A DNA stretch of 62,000 nucleotides, from positions 1-62,000 of the forward strand of contig JAQGDQ010000460.1 of the NCBI GenBank assembly GCA_030141605.1. Direction: 5' to 3'. Each line of letters begins with the position of its first letter. Within the stretch, counting starts at the first letter, position 1. Below, one piece after another: positions 1-14,414 of the stretch. A model generated the notes under the pieces. It made no database searches. It saw only the letters and a program-made list of their open reading frames with translations, and was not told the DNA's origin. The position numbers were made by a program, and so were the translations under genes. Origin of the DNA: Tubiluchus corallicola (taxonomy: Eukaryota > Priapulida > Priapulimorpha > Priapulimorphida > Tubiluchidae).

Positions 1-359
1 CCGATTCTACCTAATAGAAATATAATGTAAGTTCCCGTGGAGAATTCCATAGAAAAGAACCCCGGGGAAAAACTGAATTGATAAGCAGTTGATCTATATC
101 TAAGATGTCCAAGGTAAGTCTATAAGAAGCAGGGGAAAACGCGTACTACGACGAAACTAGTAACAAATAAACTACGTGGAAAGTGTGCTCGTTAATGATA
201 ATTGGAGGATGCAAAGTGTTTCACACTATGTTGTCGCACACTATACTGTCGGTGCCTTGCACCCTTTGGGGATGTACACCATGTTACTTCATGCACCACC
301 TAGTTTGGTGGTCAAGAAATGCATGTCAACACAAATTCCGGATAAAGCTAAAATGTGTT
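1..359. other. No gene seen
   Basis: AT-rich sequence with no recognisable coding exon, RNA gene or complete repeat. It probably lies within or upstream of the UNC93-like gene, whose earlier exons are not in the window. Confidence 0.5.
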
Positions 360-725
360 TAAGGGTGGATGTAGCTTTACTAAAAGTGCGTTGTTTGTTT
401 ATGGAGGTTTAATAAAATCGTTTAGGTTGTGGATGCCGTTTTACTGAAATTTGCGTTTAATCTGTGGATGAAGCTTAACTAAATTGTGTTTGGTTTGTGG
501 ATGAAGCTTTACTGAAATTGTGATTAGTTTTTAGATGGAGGTTTATTAAAATTGTGCTGAGTTTGTGGATGGAGCTTTATTAAAATTTAGTTTAGTTTGT
601 GGATGATATTTACTAAATTATTTATTAGTTTTTAGATGGAGGTTTATTAAAATTACTTTAGTTTGCTGGTGGAGCTGTATTAAAATTGAGTATTGTTTGT
701 GGATGGAGCTTTATTAGAATTTTGC
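360..725. repeat. Degenerate ~36-bp minisatellite
   Basis: About ten diverged copies of a unit containing GTTTGTGGATGGAGCTTTA followed by TTAAAATT. The copies differ by many substitutions and small indels, so the array is old. Short open frames across it are incidental. Confidence 0.75.
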
Positions 726-879
726 TTAGTTTATGCACATATATTATCAATATATTTTAATAAAAAAGGCGACAGTCATAATCCAAGCGAGAAACAAAAC
801 CATATTGAAAATAATAGATATTTTATTACTAACTTGATTATTCATTCACCTTTTAATGCACATTTTATTGTATTCTAAA

Positions 880-1420
880 AGTGCCTTATTATATGCTGGA
901 TATACTTTTTTTTTAATTTTTCCATTTTAAATTAATTATTACGCAAAGTTTAATAACATGCGTCAGCAGCTGCCCAAGAACAGTATTATTCCAGTCAAAT
1001 TTCACCGGAGGCAATAAAACCTTGCTAAATTAACTGTAAATTGTGTTATTAAAATGTTCTCAAGCGGCATTAACTGTCAAGTGTTCCATAATGAGGGCTC
1101 ATAAATCATGTAAAACCTCGGGAACACATTTCAATTTTCACAGCTGCCCTTTCCCCGTGGAATAATCCTGCGGCATTCTATAAAATGTAGTAGATGCCAT
1201 CAGCGTGCTCGCTTTAATTAAAAAAATTGATTAATTAACTGAAAATAATTATTTAGTGTTTATAGACATTAGTGATTTGGCAGTATCCTTGTTTTTCTCA
1301 ATTGAATTAATGGTACGCTTTCTTTGTTAGTTGGAATCACAAGATCGCATGCGCGATTCTAGTAGAACACTTTTGTGCCGATATTGAATTCTAGTCTAGT
1401 TGTACACGTTACTTAAAATC
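880..1420. other. No gene seen
   Basis: AT-rich stretch with no exon-like open frame flanked by splice signals and no clear repeat structure. Confidence 0.5.
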
Positions 1421-2040
1421 TTAAAGGAAGACAAGATGAGTTTTCATATACTACCCCATTTTAAAATCCGAGAAAGCAAGCAATTTTACACAATTATAAT
1501 ACTGCAAAAGCGTTTCTAATAATTAAATAATAGATTAAAAACGCAATTAACGGTAGTCGAGCCCAGCTGTTGATTACATCACAAACTAACATAATTTTCA
1601 ACAGCAAAAATATTCCACTGGCGTGTTACACGTGTTTGTGAAAGCGAAAATTGAAGTACAGTGCTACTGTAAGACATTCAATGTGTTGTACTAAAACTAG
1701 GCAAGTTTCGTGATAAAAATTCAAATTTGCCGTTGTACTCACGCATGAGTCTTCGAACGTGTGCAGTTCCTCACTAACTAATTCATCTGAAGTGAGAGGT
1801 ACAGCACCTGTTTTTTGTGCAATGCATTTCGGAAATGCAGACGCTAGTGCTGTCTAACTAGCGAATGGCAAAATGCAAGTAACAGTGAAGAACTAGTGGC
1901 GTGAACGCGACATTGTGATTGTGTGATAATAATTCTTTCACGTAAGTCGTTCTTGAAAAAAACAGTATGTTTCCTTTCAATATTTTAAAGAGTAGATTGT
2001 TTCGACCTACAGTTTAAGATTGGATCGGGTTTTGCTTTAA
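1421..2040 (-). mobile_element. Family A TTAA-bounded MITE, copy 1
   Basis: Begins TTAAAGGAAGACAAGATGA and ends GGTTTTGCTTTAA, so both ends are TTAA followed by an imperfect inverted repeat of about 14 bp (consensus TTAAAGSAARACHGGA). The 620-bp interior matches the copies at 3706, 28094, 56031 and 58191. No transposase frame is present, so it is non-autonomous. TTAA target sites are typical of piggyBac elements; that assignment is inference. Confidence 0.8.
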
Positions 2041-2084
2041 GAAATGAAAAATTAAGCTTCTTATCACAATAGCTACATGCGAAA

Positions 2085-3230
2085 ATGATCATTCGCCTTT
2101 GCAGTTTTGTACACTTGATTCAGACAAATCTGCATCTACTCTGTATTGCATCTAATTCAGTATCTCAGACTCGATTCAGACAAATCTGCATCTGCTCTGT
2201 ATGGCAGCTAATTCAGCATTTCAGACTCGATTCAGACAAATCTGCATCTGCTCTGTATGACATCTAATTCAGCATCTCAGACTTGATTCAGACAAATCTG
2301 CATCTGCTCTGTATGGCATCTAATTCAGCATCTCAGACTCGATTCAGACAAATCTGCATCTACTCTGTATGACATCTAATTCAGCATCTCAGACTCGATT
2401 CAGACAAATCTGCATCTGCTCTATATGGCATCTAATTCAGCATCTCAGACTTGATTCAGACAAATCTCCATTTGCTCTGTATGACATCTAATTCAGCATC
2501 TCAGACTTGATTCAGACAAATCTACATCTGCTCTGTATGGCATCTAATTCAGCATCTCAGATTTGATTCAGACAAATCTGCATCTACTCTGTATGACATC
2601 TAATTCAGCATCTCAGACTCGATTCAGACAAATCTGCATCTGCTCTATATGGCATCTAATTCAGCATCTCAGACTTGATTCAGACAAATCTCCATTTGCT
2701 CTGTATGACATCTAATTCAGCATCTCAGACTTGATTCAGACAAATCTACATCTGCTCTGTATGGCATCTAATTCAGCATCTCAGATTTGATTCAGACAAA
2801 TCTGCATCTACTCTGTATGACATCTAATTCAGCATCTCAGACTCGATTCAGACAAATCTGCATCTGCTCTATATGGCATCTAATTCAGCATCTCAGATTT
2901 GATTCAGACAAATCTGCATCTGCTCTGTATGACATCTAATTCAGTATCTCAGACTCGATTCAGACAAATCTCCATTTGCTCTGTATGACATCTAATTCAG
3001 CATCTCAGACTTGATTCAGACAAATCTACATCTGCTTTGTATGGCATCTAATTCAACATCTCAGACTTGATTCAGACAACTCTGCATCTACTTTGTATGG
3101 CATCTAATTCAGCATCTCAGACTCGATTCAGACAAATCTGCATCTGCTCTGTACGACATCTAATTCAGCATCTCAGACTTGATTCAGACAAATCTCCATC
3201 TGCTCTGTATGGCATCTAATTCGGTATCTC
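2085..3230. repeat. 56-bp satellite array, ~20 copies, with 224-bp higher-order period
   Basis: The unit begins GATTCAGACAAATCTGCATC and recurs every 56 bp from about 2117. Diagnostic variants (TACTCTGTATGAC, then TGCTCTATATGG, then CCATTTGCTC, then TACATCTGCTC) recur as a quartet at 2361, 2585 and 2809. That is exactly 224 bp, or four units. The array lies between two oppositely oriented family A elements. Confidence 0.92.
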
Positions 3231-3705
3231 CTCACATCTTCTCTCAATCCCGTTTTCTCCCCATCTCTCATTTCCGCTCGCATTCTTTCTTATCAACGTT
3301 TTCTCTTTGATTCGGGCAAATGATATCACTTCAGAAATAAACACTTTTCAACTATGCCTAATTCTTGACTCAAAGGTGTAGCAACGTGGGGGCGACAGTG
3401 GCTCAAGGGTGGAGGGCGCAAAGTTCTTCAAGATCCGACATTAACAAAAGCTTTCAAACCACAACTAAATTGCCTAGTTAGAGATCATCGTAGCTGACTT
3501 AATTATTACGTACAGCCTAGAAAAAAGGCTAATATTGTTGCTTAAGTGACTCGTGTATCTCCTTTTCCGGCTGCTCTTTTTTCACCTTCACCGTTTCTCC
3601 TTTCCCACCCTGAAATAATGCTCAACTGATTTGACAACTTTTCCGCCTTTGTGTCAGACAAGTTGGATTGTGTTTATGTTGGCCATTGTCTCTGATAGTT
3701 TCTCT

Positions 3706-4217
3706 TTAAAGCAAAACCGGACCCAATCTTAAATTGTAGGTCAAAACAATCAACTCTTTAACATATTGAAAGGAAACATACTATTTTTTCAAGAAAGGCT
3801 TACATGAAAGAATTATTACCAGACCAACAAAATTTCGTGTTCGCGTTACTAGTTCTTCGCTGTTACATGCATTTCGCCATTCGCTAGTTAGACGGGCACT
3901 AGCGAGTGCATTTCGGAAACGCGTTGCACAAACAGCAGGTGCTGTATCTCTCAGTTCATATGTGTTCGTTTGTGAAGTACTACACATAATTCAACAGCTC
4001 ATGCGTGAGCTCAATGGTAAATTTGAAATTTTATCTTAAAACTTGCGTAGTTTTAGTACAACACACTGAATATCTTAGAGTGCCACTGTACTTCAATTTT
4101 AGCTTTGGCAAACACGTGCAACACGCTCGTGGAATATTTTTGCTGTTGAAAATTATGTTAGTTTGAAATAGTTTAAAGACTAGATTACAGTTTAAGATTG
4201 GGTCTGGTTTTGCTTAA
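3706..4217 (+). mobile_element. Family A TTAA-bounded element with two like ends, copy 2
   Basis: Starts TTAAAGCAAAACCGGACCCA and ends with the inverse of the same end (GGGTCTGGTTTTGCTTAA). The AGGAAGACAGG end found in other copies is absent. The interior from 3706 to about 4160 follows the family in inverse orientation to copy 1. The element ends 28 bp before the splice acceptor of the UNC93-like exon at 4246. Confidence 0.75.
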
Positions 4218-4245
4218 TATTTTTACGCTTTCTTTATCATTTCAG

Positions 4246-7944
<3,699 letters not shown>

Positions 7945-8040
7945 GGCTGAATTTTGATAAAACGAGTTCGCGGTTACATTAACATTTGTTTTCTAAAGTG
8001 GCCATCATGTGGAATTAGACCATTATGCAGATGAAGCACG

Positions 8041-8760
8041 GATTGGCAGATGATTTTTAATATTGATAAATGCAAGATTATGCACTTTGGATACAACCCT
8101 GGTAAAGTGTAATGCTGATTACATGAATGAAGTAGAACTGGCATCTGTTGGACAAGAAAACGATTTGGGTGTGACAATAACTGATGACTTGAAATCAACA
8201 AACCAGTGTGCTGAGGTGGTGAGGAGTGCTAATCAAACATTAGGAATGATAAAGAGACAGTTTGTATCTAGGGACATCACGACAATCATGAAATTTTACA
8301 AAAGCTTAGTAAGACTTAAATTAGAGTATTGTGTAAAAACATGGAATCCATGCTAAAGACATTAAGCTTCTAGAGGTGCATGGTAGGATGATCAGCATGA
8401 TTGAAAGTATGGAGGAAATGTCACATCAAGAGAGGCGTAGGAAATGCTCACTTACGACCTTTGAGTTGAGGAGACGTAGAGGAGATTTGATACAAATGTA
8501 TAAAATTATGCATGAGTTAGGTGGCATTGAAAGAGAAAAAATGTTTAGACTGATAAGTGATGACAGAACCAGGAGGCATCCTCTCAACATTAAAAATATA
8601 GAGCTAAATTGGATTGTAGAAAATATTTTTTCATGGAAAGAGTGGCCAGAGAGTAGAATTTACTCCCGTCTGAAATTGCTAAAGCTTCTTCAGTGAACAA
8701 CTTCAAGAACAAGCTGGATAGATATTTAGATACGAGCTTCCTTGATTATGTTCTTGTTGG
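8041..8760 (+). pseudogene. Decayed non-LTR retrotransposon (CR1/L2/jockey-type) reverse transcriptase C-terminus
   Basis: Two frames in succession encode the conserved tail of a LINE reverse transcriptase: KCKIMHFG, then LGVTITDDLKSTNQC, then ANQTLGMIKRQF and YKSLVRLKLEYC. A frame change near 8355 leads to LTTFELRRRRGDLIQMYKIM and a degraded end. The catalytic centre is missing and the frame is broken, so this is a dead 5'-truncated copy. It lies directly after the UNC93-like stop codon. Confidence 0.85.
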
Positions 8761-8789
8761 CATCCTTCTGTCTCGGAAGACAATGCAGT

Positions 8790-9180
8790 GTGTGCCGAGA
8801 GAGTCAGTTATTAATCACATTGATGGAGCTGCAGCATCGACTGTGGCTGAGCAGTCCGGTCCTTGAACCACTGGAGTGGCCTCTCCAGGGCACACGCCTG
8901 AGCAAGGTGTATGGAGATCCTGACTTGCCCAGACAACAGGAACCTCCTCTCTTCCTCCCTGGTGTAGTCCAAAGGAAAGCGGAGCGATACGTTTGGCACC
9001 AGGTTGGCTGCAAGAGCTGCCGGAGTCAGTGAGCATGCTGCACTGGTCCGCCTTCGGGTTCCACTCCTGATTTGGGAAGGTTTACTCCTCTACACATGGC
9101 CATTGCGTCACTTGACCTCCTCCGCCCTCTAGCCATTGGCTGCTTGTGCAGCTCCTCTGCCTAGTGTCGAGATACAGTGT
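8790..9180. repeat. GC-rich repeat tail following the LINE fragment
   Basis: This block is much richer in G+C than its surroundings. It links the LINE-derived coding remnant to a 5S-derived fragment and is probably one composite insertion with them. Overlapping open frames on both strands look incidental and match no family I recognise. Confidence 0.5.
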
Positions 9181-9189
9181 GGGCATCCT

Positions 9190-9232
9190 GCAAACCTACA
9201 GCACCTGGTATTCCTAGGCGGTCACCCATCCA
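9190..9232 (-). pseudogene. 5S rRNA-derived 3'-half fragment
   Basis: The minus strand reads GGATGGGTGACCGCC, then TAGGAATACCAGG, then TGCTGTAGG. This is the 3' third of animal 5S rRNA with few changes. The 5' two thirds, including the A box and internal promoter, are missing, so it is not a gene. It may be part of a 5S-derived SINE (SINE3 class) or of the composite LINE insertion beside it. Confidence 0.75.
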
Positions 9233-9239
9233 CGCTTCC

Positions 9240-9754
9240 TTGATTAATCTCTACCATATTATAGAGGTACGTCAACTCTACCGACCTCTACCGCTTATAT
9301 TTTAAAAGTAGCTGTATGGCATGGTATAGTATGGTATTTGTTTCACCATCTGTAACTCCTAGAAGGGTGGATCTGCACATGGGGAGGGATTCTTTTTAGT
9401 GATTCTCAGACATGTCACTACTGCGGAGTAGATGAGTAAATATACAAGGAAATTTAAACTGAACGAAAGCAAATCGTCTGCTCCCCGAGTCTGATTGCGA
9501 TTATAGGCACTTCATCAAGGGTTTCAAACGTTCTCGTACGCGAAGAATTCTTTGCCACATTCCGAAGTTGACCATTAAGCAGATTTAACGAAAAAGTTAC
9601 CTAACGATGATGTACAAATGATGTAATTTACTGATAACTGCTGCTACATTTTGAAGTTGACAGATGACAGTTGAAGTTTACAATTAAGCGGATGGGTAAC
9701 TTTTTACCAATGAGCAGGAAAACAATGTAATTTATTGTAAATTTTTGAGCTGAC
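9240..9754. other. No gene seen
   Basis: Intergenic sequence between the LINE/5S insertion and a family D element. No exon or clear repeat is recognised. Confidence 0.5.
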
Positions 9755-10252
9755 TTAAAGAACAAGAAAAGGGGTACCTGAAGTAGTTTTCAGAAAAATC
9801 GTCTTAAAAATGATATTACTTAATAGGAATTTTGTGAGTATGTCGTACTCGCGTTGAAAGGAATTTTAGTTTGTTTTCATTTTAAATCCCCTGCAATACT
9901 GTTCCGAAGTCGCCATTACATGACGTCACCTACGCACAATGTAAGTTACGGGAACAAAAGGAAATGCTAAATTATGTCCCAAAAAACTTTCCATACAAGT
10001 TTACCTATCATTTCGTTTACCTGCTGGAAAGACTTATGTAACTAGAAATAATCATTTAAAATTTTACTTAGTTAGTGACACGTGTGCTACGAATGCTCTG
10101 ATTACTTTTTGAAACTTTGCTTAATGTTGTTTTATACAGCGTTACTGCCGATGCAAGTCCTGTATACATGCAAAAAGGCAGTATATAAGTGGTATAAAAT
10201 TTGAAGGCGATTTTTTCAAGGTTTATAAGTGGAGGGTTTTCTTGTGCTTTAA
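9755..10252 (+). mobile_element. Family D TTAA-bounded MITE, copy 1
   Basis: Starts TTAAAGAACAAGAAAAGG and ends in the inverse of TTAAAGCACAAGAAAACC, giving a terminal inverted repeat of about 16 bp beginning at TTAA. A second, inverted copy is at 27186-27842. The interiors share CTGAAGTAG, GCCATTACATGA and TGCAAAAAGGCAGTA. No coding capacity. Confidence 0.8.
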
Positions 10253-10259
10253 GTTAAAA

Positions 10260-11480
10260 ACTTACTGGCCACGAATGATTTAAAAAGTCTTGTCTTTCAT
10301 AACTACACAAGTAAACATGACATTGGCAGGATAGCACAGATTTCACACGTGCTAGGAAGTTATCACCAAGATATATTGCAGTTCAGCCTCAAGTAAATGT
10401 TATCGACTGACTGCTACTGGTGCTCTTAGATTAGCTGGAAAGTTTTTACTAAAAACTAAATGCTTCCATTTCACATGCATGACAAATATACAACACGAAG
10501 AATTTCATTGAAGTCATTGGTGTTGAGTCGTTTATTGATTATGGAACATAGTTCGATGAGTTCGCAAGCGATTAGTTTTGTATAACCCTGAAAGCATGAT
10601 CACGTTGAACTGTTGCCCTCGGTTCTTAATTGGACATGAGCAATCCCAAGATCATAACGGAACTAGCTGGAGCTTAGGCAACTGTGCCACACACGAAGTC
10701 TAAGGCAACTGTAAAGTGAGAAAAACAAATTATTTCGCATACATGACCTCAAAAGTATAATTCGTGTTTTTCAAAATCGGGGAAAATGATAGCCACAGTG
10801 TGCTTAAAATATTCATCCCACTCTCCCCGCAGGGAAAACGTCTATCCGTGCATTGTGAAGCAATTTCTTACGCATGATCCCAGCAAAAAACTCTTCCTTT
10901 CCGGGATCAATAAACTAGGCTTTAAGGCTTACCGGTGTTCAAGTCAGCACACGCGAGTTGAGTCCAGAGAAAATATGTGCCATTCGCCGTGGGATTAGGA
11001 GAGATTGTGACGGGCAACTGTGGTAAATATTGAAAAGGTTGAGCGCAGGAAGTGGTTTCAGAAGCAGTCATGAATATATAATGTACAATCTTGAGCAGAT
11101 GGAGTATTGCAGCAAGAACTGCCGATGTACAATCTTGAGCACATTGAGTATTGCAGCAAGAACTGCTACCGAGATCAAACTTGATCTGATAATCAATAAG
11201 ATATGTGACGCGTGTAATTTCAAATAAAATTACACTTAAATGTAACCACCAAAGAGTTAAACGTAAAAACAATTAACGGCCACAATCAGTTGTAGTAGTA
11301 AACCAATGTGACGATCATTCCAATGCAATTCAAAATTATGTAAAAGTCAAGACAAACGGATTACAAATTTACGAAGTTTGTATTATTTAGTTCACAAATA
11401 TATAATATTATTTTGTTTGTTACATAGTTCAGGGATAATGTGTAGTACACCTAAAGTAACTTAATGCTTATTTACAAACT
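10260..11480. other. Intergenic, no gene; 44-bp duplication at 11082-11169
   Basis: No conserved coding sequence is recognised. The only structure is a direct duplication beginning TGTACAATCTTGAGCA at 11082 and again at 11126. Confidence 0.5.
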
Positions 11481-11489
11481 GGTCCGGAT

Positions 11490-11645
11490 TATTATTACCC
11501 CCATGACAGATAAACCCCCTTGCTTGGTCGAAAAACTAGCAGCACCTTTTTTCAAGTCTTTCATATCACTCAGCTGGGACTGAACCCACGACCTCCAAGG
11601 TGGGAAGCAATCATGCTATCACTGAGCTATACTCGTGTTGTGGTA
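11490..11645 (-). mobile_element. tRNA-derived SINE-like element
   Basis: The minus strand carries an A box (TATAGCTCAGTGATAGC) and, after an anticodon-arm-like segment, a B box (GTGGGTTCAGTCCCAGC). A non-tRNA body follows and ends in a TAATAATAAT-like tail. The tRNA-like head is well preserved, but the 5' flank does not complete an acceptor stem, so I call it a SINE rather than a tRNA gene. Confidence 0.65.
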
Positions 11646-12140
11646 GATAAGTAAAGGTAAATTTTGTGAAAAACTGCAAAAAAAACACACCAAAATTGGC
11701 ATTTTTCACTTCCCGTTCCAATCATGACTTTTACTTTATGTAAAATAAATGATATAATTTTAGTTTTCCATTATCTTTACTATTCCATGATTAAAGAGTG
11801 GTTTCTGGACGATCTTTGGTTTTCACCACCCTGCCTATTTTTAACTACTACATCAGATGTAAGAACACTAAGTATTACTAGTATGTACTGATGTACTACT
11901 AGGCTAGAAAACAGTTGTACTTATGATTTATGCGAATCTTTTTTGAATTGTATGACACAAATAATAAAAAGTGAATATAGACTATTTATGAAATGGTGTA
12001 AATAATGTGTCCTAACTGCGGAATCCTACATACATCTATATCTACAAGTGTATTTTTGTTTACAGACGTACAATAGCATAAATAATATGTCATGTTGCCA
12101 ATTGTAATTTATTGATAGCACGTCTGCTAGTGTTGATAGA

Positions 12141-12626
12141 ACAGTCAACCTCGGATATAAGGGACACCTCGGGACCGGAAAAAAATCGTCCCTTATATCC
12201 AATATCCCTTATAGCTGAAGTTGAGTCAGACCGAGGGCGTATCTAGACCTGAACTTTTCTGTACTTTTACCCATATTTTTATGGATTATTGCTACACATT
12301 CAGTGCAAACGGTATGTAGGAAGCTTCCTTCAGTGATGTGAGATGTATGTGAATGCGGAAACCGAGTTGTTTGAAGGCTGAGTTTGCAAAAAATTGAAGT
12401 TAAAAATCGATCAATTTCGCTTTGATCATAGGGTCCCTTATATGCGAGGTAATTTACCTGGGTTTCTATTACGTGGGACCTGAATATATTGTCCCTTATA
12501 TCCGAGTACCTTATATACAAAGACTTTCATAGGAAAAACGTTACGAAAAATCGGGACCAGTGTTGGTGGTCCCTTATAAGCGAGTGTCCCTTACAAGTGA
12601 GTACCTTATACGTGCGGTTGACTGTA
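12141..12626 (+). mobile_element. Family C pogo/Tigger-like MITE, copy 1
   Basis: Ends are ACAGTCAACCTCGGATATAA and its inverse near 12605-12626, with TA at the right flank. The ~486-bp interior repeats motifs such as GTCCCTTATATCCGAG. Other copies are at 47810, 49855 (inverted) and 57473. It has no coding capacity. Confidence 0.88.
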
Positions 12627-12805
12627 CGAAAATATGTGTAGCATATATTATTCCAAATATTGTAAACAATTCATTCACTATTCAGACTGTTTACAGTTAA
12701 AAACATCTTTCAATCAACAAATCATTGGTCTTATACTCTGTTAAATAAAGATATTTGTCAACAAATACAAGTGTTTTGTGTTTGCATTGAGAAATCATCC
12801 AGTTG
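12627..12805. repeat. Duplicated flank shared with 49678-49854
   Basis: The block next to the family C element (TATGTGTAGCATATATTATT ... TTGCATTGAGAAATCATCC) recurs inverted at 49678-49854, again next to a family C element. The transposon plus about 175 bp of flank therefore behaves as one repeated unit. Confidence 0.85.
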
Positions 12806-13096
12806 TAGCCAGTCATCCAGTTTTGTTAGTTCGATAATATTTTCAGAGATGGCGACACCAGTCTGAACGGGGCTGGCAATATATCATATTCCAAAGAAAC
12901 GGGAAGTACTTTAAAAGGCTGGTCCATCTCTCCAACGACACGTCTAGATGAGCGAGACAAAGTTTTGACGATTTCTGTACTAACGGCGCATTGAGACTGG
13001 CGGCTTTTTCTGTCGCGAGTTTCCCGTCCGAACAGCAAACTCGCAAGTGTGGACTGCTTTGTGAGTTACTGTCAACAAAAAACTGGATATTCTCTG

Positions 13097-14015
13097 ACAG
13101 TTGTTGCAAGTGGATTTACTGTCTAGTCTGAACACACTGACAAGTTCGTAGACAAGACAGTTGCTGTAAGTGAATTTACTGTCTAATCTGAGCACGCTGA
13201 CAAGTTACTAGACAAGACAGTTGTTGCAAGTGAATTTACTGTCTAGTCTGAACACACTGACAAGTTACTAGACAAGACAGTTGCTGTAAGTGAATTTACT
13301 GTCTAATCTGAACACGCTGACAAGTTACTAGACAAGACAGTTGTTGCAAGTGAATTTACTGTCTAGTCTGAACACACTGACAAGTTACTCGACAAGACAG
13401 TTGGTGCAAGTGAATTTACTGTCTAGTCTGAACACGCTGACAAGTTACTAGACAAGACAGTTGGTGCAAGTGAATTTACTGTCTAGTCTGAACACGCTGA
13501 CAAGTTACTAGACAAGACAGTTGGTGCAAGTCAATTTACTGTCTAGTCTGAACACGCTGAAAAGTTACTAGACAAGACAGTTGGTGCAAGTGACTTTACT
13601 GTCTAGTCTGAACACGCTGACAAGTTACTAGACAAGACAGTTGGTACAAGTGAATTCACTGTCTTGTCTGAACACGCTGACAAGTTACTAGACAAGACAG
13701 TTGGTGCAAGTGAATTCACTGTCTAGTCTGAACATGCTGACAAGTTACTAGACAAGAAAGTTGGTGCAAGTGACTTTACTGTCTAGTCTGAACACGCTGA
13801 CAAGTTACTAGACAAGACAGTTGGTGCAAGTCAATTTACTGTCTAGTCTGAACACGCTGAAAAGTTACTAGACAAGACAGTTGGTGCAAGTGACTTTACT
13901 GTCTAGTCTAAACACGCTGACAAGTTACTAGACAAGACAGTTGGTGCAAGTGAATTCAGTGTCTAGTCTGAACACGCTGACAAGTTACTAGACAAGAAAG
14001 TTCGCTAGTCTGTAC
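13097..14015. repeat. 60-bp satellite array, ~15 copies
   Basis: The unit contains GACAAGTTACTAGACAAGAC, then AGTTGGTGCAAGTGAATTTA, then CTGTCTAGTCTGAACACGCT. Units are almost exactly 60 bp. Each has an internal dyad, AGACAGT ... ACTGTCT. Early units alternate two variants (120-bp period); later units show a variant block repeating at 300 bp. Confidence 0.95.
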
Positions 14016-14414
14016 ATGCTGTAATATCGAATTCGCAAAAGCTACAACACACAAAGCACAATACACTAATTAAGTGTAAGATGCTCAACCCTTCCTGGTG
14101 AAAGTATCACATTCTGTAGGCGTTAAACATTAATGTGTGAAACAACTTAATGATGTAACAATTGAATTAATTATCATTAGACAACAAGAAGATAAAAATC
14201 AATCACACTGATAATATGTATCACGGGTAATTTATTTTATTAAGTTTTCGTTGTATGGAAAACAAACACTCAACAAAGATTTTCACAGAACCTACCATTC
14301 TAAAAGCAAAGATTAATTTCTTTAATTAAATTTACGCTGAGAAACAGCAGCATTGGAATAATTACAGAAATAAAAAACAGTATTAAACACACAGTAAATG
14401 TACAGGATGATGAC
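14016..14414. other. No gene seen
   Basis: AT-rich spacer between the 60-bp satellite and a pogo-like element, with no coding or repeat signal. Confidence 0.5.

Noticed and set aside
2085-3230. CRISPR-like regular repeat array
   Set aside because: Direct 56-bp units with no unique spacers in a eukaryotic genome; it is a satellite.
8742-9036. Overlapping frames of 60-96 aa on both strands in the GC-rich block after the LINE
   Set aside because: GC-rich sequence lacks stops in several frames; no conserved protein recognised and it sits inside a dead insertion.
11577-11640. Possible functional tRNA gene on the minus strand
   Set aside because: A and B boxes are present but the acceptor stem is not formed and the anticodon loop is irregular; kept as a SINE-like element.
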